DNA from: Anaerolineales bacterium
GTDB lineage: Bacteria > Chloroflexota > Anaerolineae > Anaerolineales > Villigracilaceae
Direction: 5' to 3'
DNA length: 47,731 bases
Assembly: GCA_014860745.1 (NCBI GenBank)
Contig: JACZJC010000038.1
Span: 1-47,731, forward strand
The notes beneath the pieces were generated by a model. It ran no database searches, was not told the DNA's origin, and saw only the letters and a list, made by a program, of their open reading frames with translations. Both the position numbers and the translations under genes were made by a program. Below are positions 8,792-18,502 of the stretch, one piece after another (position 1 is the stretch's first letter; every line of letters starts with the position of its first letter).

Positions 8792-9877
8792 TCAAAGTTT
8801 CCGCAATCGCTCCAACACTTGTGAAGGAAGCGATTGGCCACCAACTTTGGGGGAAGTCTTTTTGTAAATCCATTGAAAAACGGGGTTGTAAACCATGTCA
8901 TATGCTGGTGGATAAAGTACTACTTGCCCGCCAAAGCCTAGTTTAAGAAAATCCGGGGAATGTTGAATAGACTCTGGCAGTGAGTTACCTGCCAGGATCG
9001 CTTTTGCGCCATCAACGTCGATTCCTTCAAAATCAAAATATCTGTAACCGTGAAGCTTTGACCATTTGATCGCATGCCAAAAAATAGCATCATTTGGCCT
9101 GAGTTGCGAAAATTCGCCCGACCACCCCAAAATTTTGGCAATGACTGTATTTCCGAATGGAATAGTTAACAAGGCGGAAATTGGCACATGGTTATATTCA
9201 GCTATAAAAAGGCTGATATAGCCATGTGGTTCAAAAACATCCCATAAATGCCGAAAATATTTCAAGGAATATGGCACGAATTTTTGTCGCTGACTGGTGG
9301 CGATGTGCAGGCTGTAAAAAATATTCAAATCACTCGCATTGCCTTCTCGTACCGCTATCCCTTCGCGTTCGCTGCGGTGGATATTCTGACGGGTCTGCCT
9401 CTTCATTTGGCTAAGGAGCTGATTTTCATTTGGAGCTAAATCAATGACGATGGAGGCGACAGGTGCCAACTCTAAAGAACTGGATTCAAATCCGCATTCC
9501 GATAAAAGAGATATCATGGCTGTGCCGTTGTTTGGAGGTTGAATGGCCAGCATCTGAGCATGATTTTCCCGACCGATTTGGATCGCAGTCTGGATGATAA
9601 TTTCAGCACAAGCCGAATCTTCGCGCGCGAGAACCGGTCCTTTCGTTATATAAGCAACCGTGAATAAATGGGCGAATGGGCGCATCAATATTTGCGCGCC
9701 CGCCACAATACGTCCATCCTGTTCGGTAATCAGAATCCGTTCCGCTCTCCAGTCAAGTATGGCTTTAACCTGTCCCCACAGACTCGTCTGGACATGATGT
9801 CCAGAAGGAACACTGGCAACAAACTCGTTCCACTTGAGATCGTTAATCTCGTTTGATACCTGTATCTGAAATCCCAT
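8792..9877 (-). CDS. FemAB/GNAT-fold acyltransferase, copy 2
   Basis: About 361 residues. The start at 9877 (MGFQIQVSN) is preferred because AAAGGAAC lies ~9 bases upstream; an earlier in-frame ATG at 9916 overlaps the radical SAM gene. Motifs include ASVPSGHHVQTSLWGQVK near the N-terminus, RQTRQNIHRSEREGI, PNDAIFWHAIKWSKLHG and FDFEGID, all typical of FemAB-like peptidoglycan/EPS-associated transferases. It is related in organisation to the next gene, and the two likely arose by duplication. Such pairs occur in EPS loci of other bacteria, including those linked to PEP-CTERM sorting; no exosortase is seen here. Confidence 0.7.
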   Translation of the reverse strand: MGFQIQVSNEINDLKWNEFVASVPSGHHVQTSLWGQVKAILDWRAERILITEQDGRIVAGAQILMRPFAHLFTVAYITKGPVLAREDSACAEIIIQTAIQIGRENHAQMLAIQPPNNGTAMISLLSECGFESSSLELAPVASIVIDLAPNENQLLSQMKRQTRQNIHRSEREGIAVREGNASDLNIFYSLHIATSQRQKFVPYSLKYFRHLWDVFEPHGYISLFIAEYNHVPISALLTIPFGNTVIAKILGWSGEFSQLRPNDAIFWHAIKWSKLHGYRYFDFEGIDVDGAKAILAGNSLPESIQHSPDFLKLGFGGQVVLYPPAYDMVYNPVFQWIYKKTSPKVGGQSLPSQVLERLRKL

Positions 9878-9909
9878 AATAAATTTGTTCCTTTGTAGGC
9901 CATATGAAT

Positions 9910-10926
9910 TTACCAATCACATTCATGACAAAAGGGTATTTTCTCAAACAGCCTATATTTATGAATTCTCTTAATATTTAGCAAATCCTCATTCATGCAT
10001 ACTTCGCGAATTGATTGTTTAGCCAGGTTTCCAAACACCCTGTCGCCATCAACATCCTGGGGACAAATAGTAACATCGCCATTCCAAAATATAGTTAGTC
10101 TTTCCCAAAGTAGCGAACAGGTTTTTATTCGAGGTTTAATGTTTTGGCCTTCATTTATCGTATTATATTGAGCGAAAGAGGACGATATTCCGCCGGCCAC
10201 CCTGGCGTGGTCCACGTAGCCTTGATAGGTTTTTAAATACAGATTCACTTCGTGCTGGTTCTCTGGCATCGGATAAAACATCGCTTCAATAACCGGGCCG
10301 TTCACATGGTATTCCTTGCGCAATGCTAAAAAAGTTGAAATGTTTTTTATCACTCTTTCATGATTCACCCTTTTCATAGTGGCTTCGTGAACTTCTTTGG
10401 AGCCGCCAAGAATCGAGAAAACAAAATGATCAGCAAAATTGACATTGGCGTTAAGGATGGCAATTATCTTGTTACGATTGAAGAGCATTCCGTTGGTTGT
10501 TAAATGCACTGCAAGACCCCTGGCTTTTATAAAACCAATCATCTCAACAATTTTTGGGTGGAGCATTGGTTCTCCATGTAGATATAAATGTACCCTTTTT
10601 ATTTCGCTTTGTGCTGCATCATCGATTATCTTCTTGAACAAATCGAAATCCATGAACCCTCTTTTTCGCGTGCTCCTTGATGTAGAGCAACAGATACACC
10701 TGGCGTTACAATAATTTGTTGGTTCAATTTGAATGCTTGGGGGAATTCTCCTTACTTTTTCATACAACCCAATCGTTCGAGGCAGAATGTAGGTAAATTT
10801 GTCATAGAGAATTTTGAGGTCCTGCCAGGACTTGACAAATTTAATTTCGCCAAGTCCATCTTGGGCTTTGCTGATCCAGTGAGCGATTGCCTTCCGGTTT
10901 GGATGTTTCATGGTTGTATTCTTCAT
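9910..10926 (-). CDS. Radical SAM enzyme with C-terminal SPASM-like cysteines
   Basis: About 338 residues from the ATG at 10926, chosen because GGAG is 8 bases upstream and the ATG overlaps the previous stop (ATGA). Cys73, Cys77 and Cys80 form the C-x3-C-x2-C motif for the SAM-binding [4Fe-4S] cluster. YLHGEPMLHP is the GGEP-like motif. The C-terminal region has CSLL, DVTICPQD and FCHECDW, a SPASM-type auxiliary cluster arrangement. Such enzymes modify peptides or amino acids, or act in EPS loci on sugars. Here it is translationally coupled to a Cys-rich protein of unknown function. Confidence 0.75.
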   Translation of the reverse strand: MKNTTMKHPNRKAIAHWISKAQDGLGEIKFVKSWQDLKILYDKFTYILPRTIGLYEKVRRIPPSIQIEPTNYCNARCICCSTSRSTRKRGFMDFDLFKKIIDDAAQSEIKRVHLYLHGEPMLHPKIVEMIGFIKARGLAVHLTTNGMLFNRNKIIAILNANVNFADHFVFSILGGSKEVHEATMKRVNHERVIKNISTFLALRKEYHVNGPVIEAMFYPMPENQHEVNLYLKTYQGYVDHARVAGGISSSFAQYNTINEGQNIKPRIKTCSLLWERLTIFWNGDVTICPQDVDGDRVFGNLAKQSIREVCMNEDLLNIKRIHKYRLFEKIPFCHECDW

Positions 10927-11438
10927 TCTATTTTCTCCAGCCATTCTTCTCTCCAAAAGAAGAAACAGTTACGATCACACGGTCCGAAATCTACCGTTCC
11001 CTGGCAGTTAACGCGGTCAAGAATCACGATTCTGCGTACCTTCTTGACGTGGTAGTCGCGTTCATCCAGGAATCTCCCGACCCGTTTTAATACCTGCTGT
11101 CTTGTTCCGCAATAATCCCACATCTCCTCCATAAAGGCGCAACCTTTCATGTCGTTCCAATTTCCTAACGAGGCCTTAATTTCCTCCTTTGATCTGACCC
11201 GTACCCAATCTCCGGGCTTAAGCGGCTCAAATTGAATTTCAGCGGCTTGGGAGGAGGAAGATCGTTTGCGAAACATCCTTCTCATGATATTCATCATGAA
11301 AACTAAACGACGCTTAACAATCCGTTTTACGCGATGGCGAAGCTGCCATATGCTCTCAAGAATTCCGAGAGGTTCACGAGTTTGATCGATGCGCCCAAGC
11401 TGACAATCGGGAACTTGGTTGGAATCCGGGTTGATCAT
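10923..11438 (-). CDS. Conserved Cys-rich protein of unknown function
   Basis: About 171 residues from the ATG at 11438, supported by GGAGG 5 bases upstream; longer starts lack such a site. The N-terminal third is basic and variable. The C-terminal ~90 residues carry a compact module: LKPGDWVRVR, then a CAFMEEMWDYCGT segment, then CQG, CDRNCFFFWREEWLE. I recognise this as a recurring small module (GC-F-x-x-x-M-x-x-YCG ... CDRxCFFFW) of unknown role. The four to six cysteines could bind metal. Coupling with the radical SAM gene suggests the two act together. Confidence 0.6.
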   Translation of the reverse strand: MINPDSNQVPDCQLGRIDQTREPLGILESIWQLRHRVKRIVKRRLVFMMNIMRRMFRKRSSSSQAAEIQFEPLKPGDWVRVRSKEEIKASLGNWNDMKGCAFMEEMWDYCGTRQQVLKRVGRFLDERDYHVKKVRRIVILDRVNCQGTVDFGPCDRNCFFFWREEWLEKIE

Positions 11439-11487
11439 TTTTGCCTCCATACCAGTTTTGATTCGAAGGGGCATTGATGTTTATCCA

Positions 11488-12696
11488 TTATTTTCTAACT
11501 CTCGATAAAAGTGTTTCATAAGCATTGATCAGATGGACGCTTTGGTGATGCCAAGCAAGTTCTTTTTCAATTCGTTCTCTGCCGATGCAACCCATTTCTT
11601 TACGCTGTTCAGGGTTGTCCATTAGCAATGCAATTTGACGGGCAAAATCCAACTCGTCATTTGAGCGAGCGTATAACGCAGCCCCGTTTGCAGTCACCCT
11701 GTGTTCAGGCAGGTCGAAGGCAACGATTGGTTTGCCCATCGCCATATATTCCATCATTTTGATCATCGTACAGCGGTCATTGAATGAATTGGAAGGATCA
11801 GGATCAATACAAATATCAGCAGTCGAAAGATAACGAAGCATATCTGCATGAGGGATATACCCTGTAAACCAAACCTTTTCATCCAGGTTAAGTTGGGTTA
11901 CCAGGTTCTTTAATTCCTGCAAAGTACTGCCGCTTCCTACGATCACACAATAAAAGTCATTCCTGTTTAACTGATAGGCCAATTGATGGAGAGCCCGCAG
12001 AAGATAATCAACACCATCCTGCCTTGCCATTACTCCAACAAAACCGATTATGGTTTTCCCCTTCTTTCTTAAAGAATCGTCGGGGTCAACCAAATAGAGT
12101 CTCTTGAGGTTAGGGCCGTTACGGACAATCGTTATCCTTTCCTCGGGAACACCATCCCGCTCCATTTCCATCGTTTTATAGGAGTTGTTTGTGGCAATTA
12201 CATGATCTGCCAGGCGACAGGATATTTTTTCCATCCATATCAATATCCTGGAAACGAGTTTGTTGTCTGGTGACTTAAATCGTTCGCCGTACATTTCAGG
12301 CACAAGATCATGATGATCGAAGATGAAATATTTCCCAAACAACTTGTAAAACGCGGCAATAAAAACGGCGGTATCGGGCGGATTGGCAGCGTGGATTACG
12401 TCAAAGCCGGGATTGATCGCCACAAGTAGGGACAGTAAAAAAGTGGCTACAAGCGAATAACCGAATTCCCACAGATAGCCAATAAACCCATTACCCAGTG
12501 GTGGAGCCGGATAGGAAAAAACCCAGACTCCATCAACCTTTTCTTTCCAGACCCATTTTGTATCGGCAGGGCAAATAACAGATACCTGATAACCCGCTGC
12601 AATTAAAGCCGTGGCTTCCTGACGCACGCGTGGGTCTGGTCGAAAAGGATTGTTTTCTATAAGCATCAAAACGCGCTTACCAGCAAATGCCTTCAT
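11488..12696 (-). CDS. Glycosyltransferase family 4
   Basis: About 402 residues from the ATG at 12696; the longer frame (to 12762) overlaps the dehydrogenase deeply, while AAAGGTGA precedes 12696. It has the GT-B fold with N-terminal NPFRPDPRVRQEA, a HDLVPEMYGERF acceptor-side region, IGFVGVMARQDGVDYL opening the donor domain, and MEYMAMGKPIVAFDLPEH in place of the E-x7-E motif. It is probably a cytoplasmic membrane-associated enzyme adding one sugar to the lipid-linked EPS unit. Donor and linkage are unknown. Confidence 0.8.
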   Translation of the reverse strand: MKAFAGKRVLMLIENNPFRPDPRVRQEATALIAAGYQVSVICPADTKWVWKEKVDGVWVFSYPAPPLGNGFIGYLWEFGYSLVATFLLSLLVAINPGFDVIHAANPPDTAVFIAAFYKLFGKYFIFDHHDLVPEMYGERFKSPDNKLVSRILIWMEKISCRLADHVIATNNSYKTMEMERDGVPEERITIVRNGPNLKRLYLVDPDDSLRKKGKTIIGFVGVMARQDGVDYLLRALHQLAYQLNRNDFYCVIVGSGSTLQELKNLVTQLNLDEKVWFTGYIPHADMLRYLSTADICIDPDPSNSFNDRCTMIKMMEYMAMGKPIVAFDLPEHRVTANGAALYARSNDELDFARQIALLMDNPEQRKEMGCIGRERIEKELAWHHQSVHLINAYETLLSRVRK

Positions 12697-13993
12697 ATTC
12701 ACCTTTTTCTTGATGGTTACATTTGGCAAGGCCCAGTAAATCAATAAGGATTTGATCCTCACGCATTAGATAGGACACGGATCGAAAAGCGTCGCTTCCA
12801 TTTGCGATGACAACTACTTCAACTTCCTGAACAACCGTTTCAACTGTGGGACGCATGTGTGAGGCAATATGGGGAAGTTCTCTTTCCAGAAAAGCACGGT
12901 TGGCGCCTATTATTTTCGCAGGGTCAACATACTCATCAAAAATTGCCACCTCATATCCACGGCCTAAAAGCGTCTCAACGAGAGTGACTGTTGGGCTTTC
13001 ACGAACATCATCGGTACTTTGCTTGAAACTTAAACCGAGGACTCCGATTTTATGCTTTCCAGAACTTTCGATCATGTCGATAGCGCGCTCGATATGCAGT
13101 TTATTGCTTTGAATAATCGCATTTAGCACAGGTACAATCACATCGCGTTCCTTGGCGCGATATGTCAAAGCACGCACATCCTTAGGAAGACAGGACCCTC
13201 CAAATGCAAATCCTGGTTTCAAATAGTTCTTGGAGATGTTCAAATGAGTATCCTGGCAAAAGATTTCCATCACTTCCTGTCCATCAATACCATGAGCTTT
13301 GCAGAGATTGCCGATTTCGTTTGCGAAGACAATCTTAAGGGCATGATAGGCGTTGCTTACATATTTTGTTGATTCGGCAACAGGTATTTGTGTGTGGGTG
13401 ATTGGCGCGGACACCTTTTCATACATCTGTTCAATGACGGCCCCGCTTTGTTGATCTATCTCGCCAATGACGATATATCCGGGGTGGTAATAATCCTTAA
13501 TAGCACTGCCCTCACGAAGAAATTCTGGATTCATACAAACACCAAAATCTACACCGGCCTGTTTGTGCGAATGTTCTTCGAGAATTGGAATGAGCTTTTC
13601 GTGCACAGTGCCAGGCAGGACCGTGCTGCGTACCACAACCACGTGGTAACTATTCTTGGATTTCAACGCGTCCCCAATTTCACCGCAGACATTTTCGATG
13701 AATTCCAAATTGATCTGCCCGTTGTGATTGCTGGGCGTACCTACACAGATCAATGTAATGTCACTGTCTCGTATCGCTGCTTCGCTATCCAGTGTGGCAT
13801 TTAATCTGCCGGTGGGGATTAGACTGGTAAGGAGATCATCTAATCCGGGTTCGGAAATAGGTGAGCGTCCCGATCTTAACAGATTCACTTTTTGCTCGTT
13901 CACATCTACGCCGGTCACATGATGACCATCCTGAGCTAAACAAGCCGTAGTGACACATCCAACATAACCAAGTCCAAAAACGCTGATTTTCAT
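12677..13993 (-). CDS. Nucleotide-sugar 6-dehydrogenase, AlgD/UGD type
   Basis: 438 residues, full length. The N-terminal Rossmann motif is GLGYVGCV (residues 7-14), followed by VGTPS, RSTVLPGT and NPEFLREG. The catalytic cysteine lies in FGGSCLPKDVRAL (Cys268). This form is closer to GDP-mannose dehydrogenase AlgD than to the GFGGSCFPKD of most UDP-glucose dehydrogenases. The reaction is a two-step NAD-dependent oxidation of a nucleotide hexose to its uronate. It implies uronic acid in the polymer, in line with the lyases encoded nearby. GDP-mannose versus UDP-glucose cannot be settled from motifs alone. Confidence 0.85.
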   Translation of the reverse strand: MKISVFGLGYVGCVTTACLAQDGHHVTGVDVNEQKVNLLRSGRSPISEPGLDDLLTSLIPTGRLNATLDSEAAIRDSDITLICVGTPSNHNGQINLEFIENVCGEIGDALKSKNSYHVVVVRSTVLPGTVHEKLIPILEEHSHKQAGVDFGVCMNPEFLREGSAIKDYYHPGYIVIGEIDQQSGAVIEQMYEKVSAPITHTQIPVAESTKYVSNAYHALKIVFANEIGNLCKAHGIDGQEVMEIFCQDTHLNISKNYLKPGFAFGGSCLPKDVRALTYRAKERDVIVPVLNAIIQSNKLHIERAIDMIESSGKHKIGVLGLSFKQSTDDVRESPTVTLVETLLGRGYEVAIFDEYVDPAKIIGANRAFLERELPHIASHMRPTVETVVQEVEVVVIANGSDAFRSVSYLMREDQILIDLLGLAKCNHQEKGEYEGICW

Positions 13994-15195
13994 ATTGCCT
14001 CCAGGAGTATTTCAGGGGTGGATTTTTGATTTACAACATCAAGCTTACGTTGCGCGAGAAGCGTTAACGCGGCCAGCATGGTCGCTTGTCCCCAATGTAA
14101 AAGGGGAGTCTTGTTTGTTCCTGCAGAAGTCTTTCGGAAATAGAAATAGCCGGAAGGATCCTGCATATATTCAATTGCCCATAAAGCCACCTGTTCTGCC
14201 CAGGTTGGATCACCATGGTATTCATCTGGTATGAGTGCAAAAGTTTGGACAGCTTGGGAAATTGATTGAATATCGATTGGGTAGGTTTGATTGTCATAAT
14301 GTCTGGCAATCGCTCCATCGAACAAGGCCTGACGATAAAAGTCCATGCCTCGTCGTAAATGGGATTCGAATTGCATATCGCCGGTTGCCTGTTGATACAT
14401 ATAAAGCGCATCCAGCACAAACCCTGTGTGATAGCCGTCCACCCAGCGCCATCGAAGTCCCTCGCCGTAATACCAGGCGCCATCAGCTCGCTGATGCCCC
14501 ACGGTGTAATTTACGGCTTGTTGAGCAATATGGGCGAGTTCATCCTCGCGAGTATGCTTATAGACTCGAGCCAATACTGAAGCGGCCAGCATATTCGCAT
14601 TATGAATCTCCATAAGTGTCGGTGGAATATAGCTGATGCAAAGAGTGTTGTTGTCGATTTGATGCCGTGGAAGGTCATTCAGAATGAACCGACAGGCTCC
14701 ACGCGCCACATCAAGATAGGCCGGGTCGGAGAGATACTCATAGGCATCCATGAATGCGTGGCTGATAAACGCAGTCCAAACAACAGTGGGCACACCTCGA
14801 GGACTGAAATACCCACGGGATTGATAATCAAAGGCCCATCCCCAGGCATGACCGCTATACCCAGAGCTGGTATTCTTCATAAGATCAGATAGGCAAAATA
14901 CAGCCTTATCCAAATAGCCTTTATCGCCAGTGATTGAAAATAATCTTAAATATCCAGAAGCAAAATATCCCATCGCCTGGTTGCTATGTTTTTTTGTAAT
15001 CCCCAGGATTGGGCGGATGTTGAACGGTAAGCGTCGGACAGATTGCTGCAAGCCGATTCGCAAAATAGGAACTTCAAAAGTTAGCTTCCGGGCCAGCGGA
15101 GCGCTCAATCCATCAAATGGATCATACCCAACCCAGTTCGTTTCATTGATCCAGCCGTTTAGGCGATCAATCGCATCTATAATCGCATCTGTCAT
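13990..15195 (-). CDS. Six-hairpin (alpha/alpha-barrel) glycosidase-like protein
   Basis: 401 residues with repeated helical pairs rich in aromatic residues (GHAWGWAFDYQSRG, WYYGEGLRWRWVDGYHTGF, HWGQATMLAALTLL). This is the pattern of alpha/alpha-toroid glycosidases and lyases. No signal peptide is visible, so it may act in the cytoplasm or be a pathway accessory. It has AGGAGC before the ATG and overlaps the dehydrogenase gene by 4 bases. Homologues are common in EPS loci of environmental bacteria. Catalytic residues cannot be assigned. Confidence 0.6.
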   Translation of the reverse strand: MTDAIIDAIDRLNGWINETNWVGYDPFDGLSAPLARKLTFEVPILRIGLQQSVRRLPFNIRPILGITKKHSNQAMGYFASGYLRLFSITGDKGYLDKAVFCLSDLMKNTSSGYSGHAWGWAFDYQSRGYFSPRGVPTVVWTAFISHAFMDAYEYLSDPAYLDVARGACRFILNDLPRHQIDNNTLCISYIPPTLMEIHNANMLAASVLARVYKHTREDELAHIAQQAVNYTVGHQRADGAWYYGEGLRWRWVDGYHTGFVLDALYMYQQATGDMQFESHLRRGMDFYRQALFDGAIARHYDNQTYPIDIQSISQAVQTFALIPDEYHGDPTWAEQVALWAIEYMQDPSGYFYFRKTSAGTNKTPLLHWGQATMLAALTLLAQRKLDVVNQKSTPEILLEAI

Positions 15196-15236
15196 TTTTG
15201 CTCCTGTTCTCTTTTATGTTTTTCAGCTCCACGAGT

Positions 15237-16271
15237 TTATTCGTAGTCCTGAAAATTCAGGTGTGAATAATCCAGGTTCAACATTGTCTTTAGCTTTCGT
15301 ATCTGTTGAGAAAATTCATTCTCGGTTTCATGTCTTAGGTTTTTTATTTTTTCTTGAAGTACAATTTTGTTTTCAAAAGCATATCGGATACCTTCCACGA
15401 TTGCTTCAGGGGTATTTTCGACATAGACAGGAACGCCTTTATAAAGAAATCTCGTTGTTTTGAGGTCGCTGATGACAGCCGGGATTTCAAATGCCATTGC
15501 CTCGTGCATACCGCTAAGTTGTGTCCCATCGCGATTGGTCAATACGAGGGCAATGCCGGCATGCGAGAAAAGGTAGTTGAAATCTTCAGTCTCCAGGAAC
15601 CCTGTAAGCTTCAAGTTTGAGGGAAGATTATTCATTAGAGATTTTGGAAGTTTTTCAAAATACCAGGTCATCACAAATTGAATATCAGGCATTGAATTGA
15701 TTGCTTCAAAAACCTCTGCCAGCGGTTCATCTGAATTGAAATTCCAGGGCAGAAGTACGTAGCGTTCTGAAGATAAACTCAGGCGGTCCAACAATGTGTT
15801 GACGTTGCTGCCTTGAGATTTATTTTTGGTGATCCCGGTCCTAAGCACGAACGGGATTATTCCCATGCTTTTTTCCACATGGTCAGCGACATGGTCGTTA
15901 TGGACGACCATGATCCCATCATTGAGTAATTTCTTTGCGAAGATCCATTTACTCCAATATCCGTACACCATAGAGTTGTGGCAATCTGATACATATTTGG
16001 CACCGGCCAGCCATGCGTAGAATGAAACATAGTAGAGGACCAGCGTCGGCGGCAATTGTACAAATATCAAGGACGGCCTTTTTTGCAATAAATGCTTAAA
16101 TGTTTCAAGGGTCTTCAAGAGATACGAAAACGCTTTGTGGAATTTCGAATATTCCTCCCATTCATAATGAAGATAAATAATTTCCAGCCCAAATTGCGGC
16201 GCAAGGACCTCCACTCGTCTTTGGAATTTTTTCCAGACAATGAATACGCCTTCTGCTTTTCCGATTTCCAT
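15237..16271 (-). CDS. Glycosyltransferase, GT-B fold
   Basis: 344 residues. It has an N-terminal acceptor domain (FVQLPPTLVLYY, then SDCHNSMVYGYWSKW) and a donor domain with LLPWNFNSDEPLAEVFEAI, LTGFLETEDFNYLFSHAGIALVLT split by short loops, and HEAMAFEIPAVISD matching the E-x7-E region. AGGAG precedes the start. It is shorter than its GT4 neighbours and lacks an obvious signal or anchor. It probably adds a sugar to the EPS repeat unit. Confidence 0.75.
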   Translation of the reverse strand: MEIGKAEGVFIVWKKFQRRVEVLAPQFGLEIIYLHYEWEEYSKFHKAFSYLLKTLETFKHLLQKRPSLIFVQLPPTLVLYYVSFYAWLAGAKYVSDCHNSMVYGYWSKWIFAKKLLNDGIMVVHNDHVADHVEKSMGIIPFVLRTGITKNKSQGSNVNTLLDRLSLSSERYVLLPWNFNSDEPLAEVFEAINSMPDIQFVMTWYFEKLPKSLMNNLPSNLKLTGFLETEDFNYLFSHAGIALVLTNRDGTQLSGMHEAMAFEIPAVISDLKTTRFLYKGVPVYVENTPEAIVEGIRYAFENKIVLQEKIKNLRHETENEFSQQIRKLKTMLNLDYSHLNFQDYE

Positions 16272-16333
16272 GATATCTCCTGTAACAGGAAGTTATTTGT
16301 AACGACTGTCAAACTTTTAATAGCCTTGTTGAC

Positions 16334-18502
16334 TCATAAGAAAACTTCTTCATTGAAACCTGACCAGTTAAAGTTGTACCAATTTTCAAAAGGCACAATC
16401 TTCAGGATGCCGATATTAAACTGGACTGCTTCTTTGCTTTCAATCGCATACGACTCGCTTTGACCAATTGTTGCTTGCACCTGCCCAACATCGTTGGACG
16501 TTAATATCGTCATACATTTGAGCGTATTTACAACGAATCCAGATTGTCTAAAAGTTGGGATCTCTACTCGCTTCCCTCTATATTCGGCAAACCAACCTAA
16601 TGGAGGGTCTTCATTGCCTAAAACAATTTCTTCCTTTAATTCTGTTGTAGATGCGTTGGTCATCTCCCACATTCTGCCGTTTGATTGCCAGCGCCATTGG
16701 CTCTGTGAATTGCTCAACATGCCCGGCGCAAAATGGAACATCCGCTCAACAAAAAACTGTCCTTTGCCGGTTAATTCATCCAATATGATCAGGTAATTGG
16801 TTTTAAAAAGTATCACTGCGCGTTTGTGTAATACGCGGGCTGGTAAACGCATATAACTTGAATGTTGAGCCTCAATCGCCGTCAGTTCTGTATTTTGATG
16901 GCATCCCGTTATCTCTCCACAGGTATGAGGCCATAAATAAAACTTGTCGGAAACCTGACTGATGTCTTGTTGATCAACTCGAATGGTATTATGAGCCAGC
17001 GTACTGCGGAAATATGTGCGGAATGGGCCGCGATTCTCCATGTATGCCCCCGGGTCAACCAGGATCGCTCCATCATCATCCGCCAACTCTAAACTCAAGG
17101 TGTCTGCATGAGCATGGACTTTTCCCTGTTCTGATTTCCCTGCCTGTATGCATGTATATAAATTCTTTTTATTATTAACTTTTTCCGATGACGTTTTTAA
17201 TACCGCCACTCCGCTTTCTGGCGCACAATGCAGAAAACTTTTCTCTTTGGTGCTCGCCCCGTTATCCCAGATATAAGTCCTTCCCATCAGCCAGGGTAAA
17301 AGAGGTGAATCGTATTTAGAGAACCGAGTTTCCTCTGAAAACAATCTGTCATGTAAGCCAAAGAGCAATGACACAACTTCGTCTGTGGATGTTTCCAGGT
17401 TAGAGTCATGACTCCGATAAGAGTCTCCATAGAGTGGCAACTTGCCATCCGGTCGAAGTAAAGTCTCAAGCGCCTGTATGGACTGTTTGAACCTCCAAAC
17501 AATTTGAGGAGGTAATGTTTTTCCCGCTTTCCAGAAACAACTGATTATTTCCCCAACCAGTTTGGTTACAAAAACCTGATACCCAATGGATAGCTCGAAG
17601 TTTATTCCATCGGAATGGAACTGACGGTTAACCTGTGTTTCAAGAATTCCCAATGCCTTTGTCTGCCAGGTTGCAGCACAATCAAAAATAGGTTCTAACA
17701 CCAACCCCAACAATGCAAGATCATGTGCCTGCCAAATTAAATGATTTGCGCCCAGATATTCCAGCCTTCGTTCCAGCAGATTTCCATGCAGATATATTTG
17801 TCCCAGGAGCTTTTCCACAAATTTTGTGTCGTCAATCCAGATATCAGAAAATAAAATTAGACTTGCAAATATATTTAATGCCCGCGTTCCAAAAAAATTT
17901 ATATCTTTCCAAAAATCACTATGAAAGTGATCGGGAATAGTATCAAGCCAAAGGGTTAGCCATTTTTTGGCGTGCTCGGCGTAAATGGAGTCGTTGGTTA
18001 GCCAGTATGCCTTGCCTAAAACTCTTAGCCAATAAAAGGCTTCGCAGGAATTATGGTAGAGATGGTCGAATAGAATGTTATGAGGAATATGCCAATCCGG
18101 CGTGTCGCCAATCTCAAAGATTTCACCCGCGTAATGGATCTTCCCTTTTAGTAAATCATTCGCCTCTTCAATTAACAGGGAAGCTGCTTCTGGGAAACGG
18201 GCTTTGTACTCCAAAAATAAAGTGTTTCGATCTTGCTCTCCAAAGAAAAAGCATCTGTTTGCATTAAGTTCCAAAACGGTTAAAATTTTCCTTATGTCCG
18301 GCGAATGATGCCCGCTTTCATCAGGCAATTTTTTAAATGGCAATCCTGCCTTTTGAATATCTGAATGTAAGTGAGACAGCCAGATAGGGTCAAGGAAGCG
18401 TTGCCCTATCCTATGTTTTATCCAAAACAAAAGATAGCCGGGAGATCGGTGCGTCAATTTTTCCCAATATGTAAATACAGGCTTCAGCACATTGCTCTTC
18501 AT
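16334..18502 (-). CDS. Heparinase II/III-family protein
   Basis: About 722 residues from the ATG at 18502, which overlaps the previous stop (ATGA) and has AGGAGC 8 bases upstream; an in-frame TTG two codons earlier is less likely. The N-terminal ~370 residues form an alpha-helical toroid with YHNSCEAFYWLRVLGKAYW. The C-terminal beta-sandwich contains HAHADTLSLEL, a conserved Heparinase II/III signature, and YFRSTLAHNTIRVD. Family members cleave uronate-containing polysaccharides by beta-elimination. In EPS loci such proteins are usual but their role is poorly known; editing of the nascent polymer is plausible. Confidence 0.8.
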   Translation of the reverse strand: MKSNVLKPVFTYWEKLTHRSPGYLLFWIKHRIGQRFLDPIWLSHLHSDIQKAGLPFKKLPDESGHHSPDIRKILTVLELNANRCFFFGEQDRNTLFLEYKARFPEAASLLIEEANDLLKGKIHYAGEIFEIGDTPDWHIPHNILFDHLYHNSCEAFYWLRVLGKAYWLTNDSIYAEHAKKWLTLWLDTIPDHFHSDFWKDINFFGTRALNIFASLILFSDIWIDDTKFVEKLLGQIYLHGNLLERRLEYLGANHLIWQAHDLALLGLVLEPIFDCAATWQTKALGILETQVNRQFHSDGINFELSIGYQVFVTKLVGEIISCFWKAGKTLPPQIVWRFKQSIQALETLLRPDGKLPLYGDSYRSHDSNLETSTDEVVSLLFGLHDRLFSEETRFSKYDSPLLPWLMGRTYIWDNGASTKEKSFLHCAPESGVAVLKTSSEKVNNKKNLYTCIQAGKSEQGKVHAHADTLSLELADDDGAILVDPGAYMENRGPFRTYFRSTLAHNTIRVDQQDISQVSDKFYLWPHTCGEITGCHQNTELTAIEAQHSSYMRLPARVLHKRAVILFKTNYLIILDELTGKGQFFVERMFHFAPGMLSNSQSQWRWQSNGRMWEMTNASTTELKEEIVLGNEDPPLGWFAEYRGKRVEIPTFRQSGFVVNTLKCMTILTSNDVGQVQATIGQSESYAIESKEAVQFNIGILKIVPFENWYNFNWSGFNEEVFL

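Noticed and set aside
2812-9877. Full PEP-CTERM/exosortase EPS locus
   Set aside because: Ligase, carrier, deacetylase and FemAB genes are reminiscent of it, but no exosortase or PEP-CTERM protein is seen in the window.
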